DNA of 46,148 nt, taken from contig HE978651.1 of assembly GCA_000285855.2 (NCBI GenBank), positions 1,404,216 to 1,450,363 of the forward strand. Direction: 5' to 3'. A model generated the notes under the pieces. That model ran no database searches and was not told the origin of the DNA. It saw nothing but the letters and a program-made list of their open reading frames with translations. Made by a program: the position numbers and the translations under genes. Source of the DNA: Ruminococcus sp. JC304. GTDB taxonomy: Bacteria > Bacillota > Clostridia > Lachnospirales > Lachnospiraceae. Shown here piece by piece: positions 40,662-46,148 of the stretch. The first letter of the stretch is position 1, and each line of letters opens with the position of its first letter.

Positions 40662-42380
40662 ATGAGCTGGTATAACGAGGCAATCTTTTATCATATTTAT
40701 CCACTGGGACTGACCGGAGCGCCAAAGGAGAACGACTATGGCACTCCTGTCCATCGACTGAATACCTTACTTCCCTGGATCGACCATATTAAGGAAATCG
40801 GATGCACGGCACTCTACATCGGTCCTTTGTTTGAGAGTGTGGGACATGGCTATGAGACTACCGATTACAAGAAGCTGGATTCCAGACTGGGAACCAATGA
40901 AGACCTGAAGAATTTTGTGGCTGTCTGTCATGAGAAGGGAATCCGGGTGATCTTTGACGGTGTGTTCAATCATACAGGACGTGATTTCTTTGCATTCAAA
41001 GATATACAGCAGAACAGAGAGAATTCCAGATATGTGAACTGGTACTGCAATGTGAATTTCTGCGGAAATACGGAATATAATGATGGATTTTCCTATGAGA
41101 ACTGGGGAGGGTACAACCTTCTGGCAAAATTAAACCAGAGAAATCCGGAGGTACAGAACTATATCTGTGATGTAGTCCGTTTCTGGGTATCTGAGTTTGA
41201 TGTGGACGGAATCCGTCTGGATGCAGCAGATGTACTGGACTTTGATTTTATGAAAGCACTCCGCAGGACAGCCTCTGAGGTCAAAGCAGACTTCTGGCTT
41301 ATGGGAGAGGTGATCCACGGGGACTACAGCCGCTGGGTCAATGGGGAAACCCTGCACAGCGTAACCAACTATGCCCTGCACAAGGCCTTGTACAGCGGAC
41401 ACAATGACCACAACTATTTTGAGATTGCCCATACAGTGAAATATCTGCTGAATATGGGAAATCTGGATCTCTACAATTTTGTAGACAACCATGATGTAGA
41501 GAGAATCCACACAAAGCTGACAAAGAAAGCCCATTTTGCTCCGGTGCATATCCTTCTGTATACACTGCCGGGGATTCCCAGCATTTATTATGGCTCAGAA
41601 TTTGCCATTGACGGCCGCAAGGAGCAGTTTTCTGATGCCAGCCTGCGGCCGGCACTGAACCTGGCAGATTATGCAGATGCAGTGGAGAAGAATTCCTGTA
41701 CTGCACTGATCGCAGCCCTTGGAAAAATCAGACAGCAGACACCGGCATTAAGCTATGGCAGCTACACAGAGCTTCAGCTTACCAACCGCCAGTATGCCTT
41801 TGCCAGAAACCTGGATGGTGTCTCTGTGATCGTCACTGTAAATAATGATGACAATGATGCCTCCATGAATGTACCTGCCGGAAACACTTCTGAATATATA
41901 GGCACACTTACAGGACAGCATGTCAAAGTCCAGGATGGACGGATCAACGTAACAGTCCGTGGCAATTTCGGAGAAATCTGGGTACCTGTAAATGCAGCAG
42001 CTGAATATGAGCCGGTGAAAGTACAGACAGAGGAAGAAAAACCTGGCTGTCAGGCTGCTTTTGAGACAACAAAGGTGACTCCTACCTTAGACACTGTGCA
42101 GGAGAATGCAGAAACTGCCTGTGCCTGTGAGACAGCAGAAATACACTCTGAGAACACACCTGTAGAAAAGAACCATACAGAAAATTCTCAGGAAGTTCCC
42201 AGGGAACCTGTAAAAACAGATTCCAACAAATCCCCGGAAGAAATGACTGTAGAGGAACTTCAAACAGCAATCCTGGGAAAAATGGCCAACAATGGTCCTG
42301 TTACCGACCAGATGAGAAAAACAGTGGCAGACAATATCTGGCACGATTCCCTGGTCAACTGGCTGAAGAGCTTCCGGTAG
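40662..42380 (+). CDS. GH13 alpha-glucosidase/cyclomaltodextrinase-type enzyme
   Basis: The 572-residue protein has the GH13 barrel with all catalytic signatures: DGVFNHTG, the nucleophile Asp in DGIRLDAADV, the acid/base Glu in WLMGEVIHGDY, and FVDNHDVERI. It lacks a signal peptide, so it acts on short alpha-glucans in the cytoplasm. A usual beta domain ends near residue 450, then about 110 residues follow: a Glu/Thr-rich linker and a helical end (MTVEELQTAILGKM...LVNWLKSFR). ATG 40662 follows GAGGTG by eight bases. Confidence 0.9.
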   Translation: MSWYNEAIFYHIYPLGLTGAPKENDYGTPVHRLNTLLPWIDHIKEIGCTALYIGPLFESVGHGYETTDYKKLDSRLGTNEDLKNFVAVCHEKGIRVIFDGVFNHTGRDFFAFKDIQQNRENSRYVNWYCNVNFCGNTEYNDGFSYENWGGYNLLAKLNQRNPEVQNYICDVVRFWVSEFDVDGIRLDAADVLDFDFMKALRRTASEVKADFWLMGEVIHGDYSRWVNGETLHSVTNYALHKALYSGHNDHNYFEIAHTVKYLLNMGNLDLYNFVDNHDVERIHTKLTKKAHFAPVHILLYTLPGIPSIYYGSEFAIDGRKEQFSDASLRPALNLADYADAVEKNSCTALIAALGKIRQQTPALSYGSYTELQLTNRQYAFARNLDGVSVIVTVNNDDNDASMNVPAGNTSEYIGTLTGQHVKVQDGRINVTVRGNFGEIWVPVNAAAEYEPVKVQTEEEKPGCQAAFETTKVTPTLDTVQENAETACACETAEIHSENTPVEKNHTENSQEVPREPVKTDSNKSPEEMTVEELQTAILGKMANNGPVTDQMRKTVADNIWHDSLVNWLKSFR

Positions 42381-42463
42381 ACAAGTCATTCCTGCTGCCA
42401 GATTTTTCATTGTTTATTAAGATTTCTTTTATAGACTTCATAACGGGCATATGATACAATTTT

Positions 42464-42621
42464 ACCGAATCAAGCAAGTCCCCTGCTTCAATTGCGAAAA
42501 GCAATAAGCGGTGGGTGGGGACTTGCTTGTATCAGGAGGAGTGCAAGCTCCTTCTGATAAACTGCGGAGCAGTTATTCGGTTATGAGCAAGTAGCGAAGC
42601 GGATTGCGAATATCCGCTTGA
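42464..42621 (+). repeat. Structured intergenic repeat, family B copy 2
   Basis: The element holds ACCGAAT/ATTCGGT ends (42464-42470, 42575-42581) closing three stems: AAGCAAGTCCCC/GGGGACTTGCTT, TATCAGGAGGAG/CTCCTTCTGATA and AACTGC/GCAGTT. A fourth hairpin, AAGCGGA/TCCGCTT, lies at 42597-42619. It shares blocks with 21829-21905 and ends about 25 bases before the coiled-coil gene. Confidence 0.7.
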
Positions 42622-42646
42622 CTTAGTCAAAGAAAGGAGGAGCAAA

Positions 42647-43096
42647 ATGTTAGATCAGAAAGACATACAACTATTAGAGAAAATGTTCGAAAAATCTCAA
42701 CAGAACATCATAAATACAGTAGATGAAAAAATAACTCACTCCGAAACCCGAATTCTGAAAGAAGTTGATAAGAAGATAGTAGCTTCTGAGACTCGGATTC
42801 TGAAAGAAGTCGACAATAAGATAACTGCTTCCGAGACCAGAATGCAGAAAGAATTCGATACAAAGATGGATGAGAGGTTCACCAATTCTGAAAATATGAT
42901 TCTGAGGGAGATGGATCGTATGCAGGAGCGGATGGACAAAAGAATGGACGATATCCAGAGAAATATAGATGAACTCAACCAGCATTACAGAATCAGCAAA
43001 ATGGAATCAGATAAGACTTCCGTGCTTTTACAGATGTACAGCGACATGCAGAAGCAGATCGCAGAAATACAGGCTAGTACATCGTTTTCGAAATAA
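42647..43096 (+). CDS. Coiled-coil protein with 15-residue repeats
   Basis: The 149-residue protein is nearly all charged helix. It has at least three direct copies of a 15-residue unit (SETRILKEVDKKIVA and variants), followed by heptad-like RMQERMDKRMDDIQRNIDEL. No domain is recognised; it recalls Bdr-like or phage-type coiled-coil proteins in style only. The ribosome site AAAGGAGG is strong. Its last codons (43074 on) lie in the left arm of a large palindrome, so the original C-terminus may have been changed by that element. Confidence 0.7.
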   Translation: MLDQKDIQLLEKMFEKSQQNIINTVDEKITHSETRILKEVDKKIVASETRILKEVDNKITASETRMQKEFDTKMDERFTNSENMILREMDRMQERMDKRMDDIQRNIDELNQHYRISKMESDKTSVLLQMYSDMQKQIAEIQASTSFSK

Positions 43097-43238
43097 CTAT
43101 ACCACTCACTTGTCTGCGAATCCGATTGCACAGGTCTAAAAGCCTCAGCGTAGCCCGCTACGCCTGCGTTTTTAGACCTGCACACTCGAATCCGCATCCT
43201 ACGCGATTGGTATAGTTATTTACGAAACGATGTACTAG
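43074..43238. repeat. Large imperfect palindrome (165 bases)
   Basis: The outer arms CTAGTACATCG...CTATACCA (43074-43104) and TGGTATAG...CGATGTACTAG (43208-43238) pair over 31 bases with one slip. Inside, TGCGAATCCGA, CAGGTCTAAAA and AGCGTAGC pair with matching right-hand segments. The whole could fold into one long hairpin. It looks like a palindromic MITE-type element; a loosely similar GATCGCA...ACAG flanks both sides. Confidence 0.7.
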
Positions 43239-43255
43239 GATCGCATAGAAGACAG

Positions 43256-43317
43256 AAAAACCTTCCGAATGGAAAACAGTAGCCCCCAAACTGCTGCTTT
43301 CCGTCCGGGAGGTTTTT
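43256..43317 (+). terminator. Terminator after the coiled-coil gene and palindrome
   Basis: AAAAACCTTCC pairs with GGGAGGTTTTT (43307-43317), with further inner pairing (GGAAAACAG with CTGCTTTCC). The stem carries A and T flanks as in an intrinsic terminator. Confidence 0.75.
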
Positions 43318-43457
43318 AGTTTTGCCTGAAAAAATAATAACAACAAAAAAATAATACCCACAAAAGAAAAGATATACACTTGCAAGGCTGTAATTTTACG
43401 CCTATACTTTATACTAAAGCATGTAAAAACAGTACGCTCATATGTTGGAGACCTTAT

Positions 43458-44576
43458 ATGACCCAGAAACAATGGAAACAAAACCAAAGAATACAGAATC
43501 AAAAGATATATAATAACAGAATCAAAAAGGCATTTCTGCCTGTGACCGCAGGGCTGCTTGCATTCATGGTAATGCAGGGCGGCTGCGCACTGGCCGGTAA
43601 TTCAGGACAGGATACTACGACCCAGGCAGCTGCAGACACCGATGAATCTGCGGTGGTTGATTACACCTGCATTGCCAACCAGGGTAGCCAGGAGAAAATA
43701 TACGTAATTCTGAAAAATTACCACGGTGACTACTGGAAAAAGGTGATCCAGGGAGTTACAGAGGCAGCAGAACAGATAGAGGAGGCTGTATATCTGGGTG
43801 GCATTGACAATGAGACAGATGTGTCCGGACAGATTTCCCTTATAGAAAAGGCCCAACAGCAGGGTGCAGTCGGAATCCTTCTGGCACCTGCTAATTCCAA
43901 TGCCCTGGTAGAAAGCTGCCAGGAGATCAAAAACCAGAATATTTCCCTGGTGCTCATCGATTCCTCTATTAACAGTGACGCCTACGACACCTGCTATATG
44001 ACCGGAAATATGGAAGCAGGCCAGATAGCAGCCAGAGAAATGCTGGCCATGCTTTCAGAGCAGGGAAACACAGACCAGGATCCCCTGGAGGTAGGAATCC
44101 TTCTGTCCTCTGACTCCTCCCAGGCTATGGTCAACCGTGTCTCAGGCTTCCTGGAATACTGGGCAAAATATGCACCTGAGAAATGGACGATCAACCAGGA
44201 CATCCGCCTGAATGGAGGAGACATGGAGAATGCCCAGGCAGATGTGTCAGAGCTTCTCAGAAACAACAGACATATCAAGGGGTTGTATGGCTGTAACAAC
44301 ACCTCCACCAAGGGCATTGCAGCAGTGCTGATGAGAGCAACCAGAAAGGATATTGTAATGGCAGGATTTGACCTGGCAGAGGAGACTGCCAGCCTGATCC
44401 GGGATCCGGATTATCATGGCATCACCCTTCTGCAGAAACAGGAGCAAATGGCATATAAGGGAATGCTTTCTCTGGATCAGCAGATCCGGGGAGAAAAGCC
44501 GGAACAGAAATATATAGATACCGGAGTGCTCCTGGTGGACAGAGATTATCTTTTGGAGAATGAGCAGAATGAGTGA
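43458..44576 (+). CDS. Periplasmic-type sugar-binding protein
   Basis: The 372-residue protein has an N-terminal membrane or lipoprotein-like segment ending MQGGCALAG and a Peripla_BP-type sugar-binding fold: IYVILKNYHGDYWKKVIQGV, GAVGILLAPANSNALVE, GLYGCNNTSTKGIAAVL and GFDLAEETASLI. ATG 43458 follows GGAGA by seven bases. No transporter genes are present. Its overlap with the next gene, a membrane GGDEF protein, suggests it senses a ligand outside and passes the signal to that protein and does not serve transport. Confidence 0.85.
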   Translation: MTQKQWKQNQRIQNQKIYNNRIKKAFLPVTAGLLAFMVMQGGCALAGNSGQDTTTQAAADTDESAVVDYTCIANQGSQEKIYVILKNYHGDYWKKVIQGVTEAAEQIEEAVYLGGIDNETDVSGQISLIEKAQQQGAVGILLAPANSNALVESCQEIKNQNISLVLIDSSINSDAYDTCYMTGNMEAGQIAAREMLAMLSEQGNTDQDPLEVGILLSSDSSQAMVNRVSGFLEYWAKYAPEKWTINQDIRLNGGDMENAQADVSELLRNNRHIKGLYGCNNTSTKGIAAVLMRATRKDIVMAGFDLAEETASLIRDPDYHGITLLQKQEQMAYKGMLSLDQQIRGEKPEQKYIDTGVLLVDRDYLLENEQNE

Positions 44577-46023
44577 TAGAAGAAAGAAAACCAAAAAAAG
44601 AAAGCTATATCTTGCCATATATCTGAGTCTCTGTCTGCTCATCATCCTTCTGGCTTATTTCCAACTGAGCCGGATGGCCCGGGACTACAACACTCAGCAC
44701 CTGGAACTGATCACCGGGCTTTATGCAGAGAAAATGAATGATTCCATGGAATATCTTCAGAACTATGCCCAGGACAATGTAAAGGTAGCCCAGGCAATGG
44801 AGGACAAAACTCCCGCCCAGATCCTTGCCTGTATGGAGGAGAACCTGGACAGCAGGGTATTCTGCGGCATTGGCCTGATCGGAGAGAAGGGGGAAATCTA
44901 CGGAAGTAAATATGCAGCCGCAGATATCCGCCAGGAGGGCCTGGACAAACAGGCTCTGGAGGCAGAGGAGTTTTTTTACTCCGATCCCTACCAGTCCAGT
45001 GAGACAGGAAGCATGATTGTCACCACCTTCGTCCCTGTGCCGGATTCCTCCTGGCTGCACACCATTTATGTGTCTGTGAGAATCGAGAATCTGAGGCAGT
45101 TTGGCGTATACGATCTTTTACGCGGCAAGGTCAGTGTCCATCTGTTGAAGACAGACTCTGAGAATTTCGTCACCTGTATCAGCAATTCCAGCACTGAGAA
45201 CTTTGAGGGAAGCTGGAACAACCTGCTGCTCCAGCAGAGATATTTTCAGTATAATGACGGATATTCCTACAGCCAGTGGGTCAGAGACATGCGCTCCGGC
45301 AAAAAAGACGGCAGGTTCTCAGCCACCATCCGGGGTGTGGAATCCACCATCTCCTACAGGAGCATTACCAGCATGCCGGGCTGGTACGTAATTGTAGAGC
45401 TGGCAAACAAAGACATTTCCGACATTACCCAGCAGTTCTCCCTGCTTGGAGGAACCTTTGGCTGCATTCTGGTAGCCATTACCCTGATCTACATGCTGTC
45501 CATCCTGCTGCTGGAGAAAAAGGACAAAAAGGTTTACATGGGCCTGTCTGCCACAGACCCTCTTACAGAACTTCTGAACCGCCGTGCCCTCCAGAATGCA
45601 GTGGAAGAGGAACTGAAGAAAAAGGCAACCGGTTATTTCATATTTATAGATATCGACAACTTCAAAACCTACAATGACACCTACGGCCACAGCAACGGAG
45701 ATCTGTGCCTGAAGCACTGTGCCCGCACTATGACAAAGTGCTTCCCGGAAGACAGCATCCTGGGCCGCTATGGAGGCGATGAATTTGTAGTCTGTCTGAA
45801 AGGTGCCACCCAAGAGGAAACCTATGCCTATATGCAGGAATTCCAGAGCTGGCTTACCCCGCTTACCCTGTCCACAGGAGAAGTGGCAGAGCTTTCCGTC
45901 AGCGCCGGCGGTGCCGCCTACCCTGACCAGGGCAAAGACTTTGTATCCCTGTGCCGAAGTGCGGACGCAGCACTGTATGAAGTGAAACAGAACGGTAAGG
46001 GAGACTTCCGGGTGAAAGGCTGA
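44569..46023 (+). CDS. Membrane diguanylate cyclase (GGDEF) with extracellular sensor domain
   Basis: The 484-residue protein has a basic start (DRRKKTKKRK), membrane segments near residues 13-33 and 295-318, an outer domain of about 260 residues of the Cache-like type, and a cytoplasmic GGDEF domain with intact GRYGGDEFVV (GGDEF about 402-406) and ATDPLTELLNRRAL. It should make c-di-GMP from GTP. It overlaps the sugar-binding protein gene. ATG 44569 has GGAG ten bases before it; ATG 44560 is an alternative. A terminator follows. Confidence 0.92.
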   Translation: MSDRRKKTKKRKLYLAIYLSLCLLIILLAYFQLSRMARDYNTQHLELITGLYAEKMNDSMEYLQNYAQDNVKVAQAMEDKTPAQILACMEENLDSRVFCGIGLIGEKGEIYGSKYAAADIRQEGLDKQALEAEEFFYSDPYQSSETGSMIVTTFVPVPDSSWLHTIYVSVRIENLRQFGVYDLLRGKVSVHLLKTDSENFVTCISNSSTENFEGSWNNLLLQQRYFQYNDGYSYSQWVRDMRSGKKDGRFSATIRGVESTISYRSITSMPGWYVIVELANKDISDITQQFSLLGGTFGCILVAITLIYMLSILLLEKKDKKVYMGLSATDPLTELLNRRALQNAVEEELKKKATGYFIFIDIDNFKTYNDTYGHSNGDLCLKHCARTMTKCFPEDSILGRYGGDEFVVCLKGATQEETYAYMQEFQSWLTPLTLSTGEVAELSVSAGGAAYPDQGKDFVSLCRSADAALYEVKQNGKGDFRVKG

Positions 46024-46068
46024 CATAGAAACAAACCAAAGAAAAAATTAAATAAGAATACACAAAAG

Positions 46069-46118
46069 AAGAAACAGTAGTGAACAGACAAGATAGCCTG
46101 TAAACTGCTGTTTCTTTT
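46069..46118 (+). terminator. Terminator after the GGDEF gene
   Basis: AAGAAACAGTAG (46069-46080) pairs with CTGCTGTTTCTT (46105-46116) with one wobble, and T residues follow. Confidence 0.75.
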
Positions 46119-46148
46119 ATTAGGATATAGCCCAAAATGTGCTGAAAA

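Noticed and set aside
42730-42870. Short direct repeats that could suggest a CRISPR array
   Set aside because: The 45-base period is in frame with a coiled-coil protein, and there are no unique spacers.

Overview
The window reads as chromosomal DNA of a spore-forming gut Firmicute of the Lachnospiraceae, most likely Blautia or a close relative. The reasons are a SpoIVA gene, a trimeric NAD-linked [FeFe]-hydrogenase, DUF6110 and DUF2325 proteins, an FeoA-FeoA-FeoB iron system, surface proteins with Tp47-like and Big_2 domains, strong AGGAGG ribosome sites, and a moderate GC content. I saw no rRNA, tRNA, CRISPR array, transposase or phage gene.

Layout. 1-1,190: tail of an unseen gene and a YoaK/DUF1275 membrane protein. 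1,300-5,456: hydrogenase operon (NuoE-like, NuoF-like and H-cluster subunits). 5,556-8,677: spoIVA, a convergent NusG-domain-II protein, and purC. 8,935-14,041: envelope cluster with a secreted transglutaminase-like protein, a secreted repeat protein, an MBOAT acyltransferase split by a frameshift, a DHHW/AlgX-like protein and an SH3 protein; this looks like cell-surface glycan O-acetylation. 14,155-18,266: ferrous iron uptake (DUF2325, two FeoA, FeoB, a short FeoB-associated Cys-rich protein, a Fur-family regulator). 18,447-24,270: metal efflux and sensing (DUF6110 plus an atypical P1B-ATPase, a DtxR-type regulator, an HMA chaperone, a CPC-type Zn/Cd ATPase, an SmtB/CadC-type ArsR regulator). 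24,267-33,494: a flavin-based extracytosolic electron-transfer locus (Gx transporter, two Tp47-like/Big_2 surface proteins, a membrane-anchored FMN-binding protein, a NapH-like Fe-S membrane protein, ApbE flavin transferase, a protein with three FMN-binding domains, and an HMA protein). 33,563-46,118: a BlaR1/MecR1-like M56 peptidase without a BlaI repressor, a serine hydrolase, citrate synthase, a hotdog thioesterase, an acidic low-complexity protein, a GH13 glucosidase, a coiled-coil repeat protein, and a sugar-binding protein paired with a membrane GGDEF protein.

How it fits together. The most interesting signal is regulatory. An 8-base dyad, TTAG-N6-CTAA, occurs at the promoters of the DUF2325/feo genes, feoA and feoB (twice), and again in the flavin electron-transfer locus: between the Gx transporter and the first Tp47-like gene, and twice before apbE, with near matches before the FMN-binding gene. 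I infer one metal (probably iron) regulon covering Fe(II) uptake and a surface flavin redox chain. That would fit a ferric-reduction and iron-acquisition system. The DtxR-type protein encoded between them, which has a mixed MntR/DtxR metal site, is the best candidate regulator.

The intergenic DNA also holds two families of structured repeats, each with two diverged copies that keep their hairpins through paired changes, and each lying just upstream of a co-oriented gene. A separate large near-perfect palindrome sits at the end of the coiled-coil gene. The MBOAT gene break coincides with a dnaX-type slippery heptamer. All functions are read from sequence motifs and family knowledge; no search was run.
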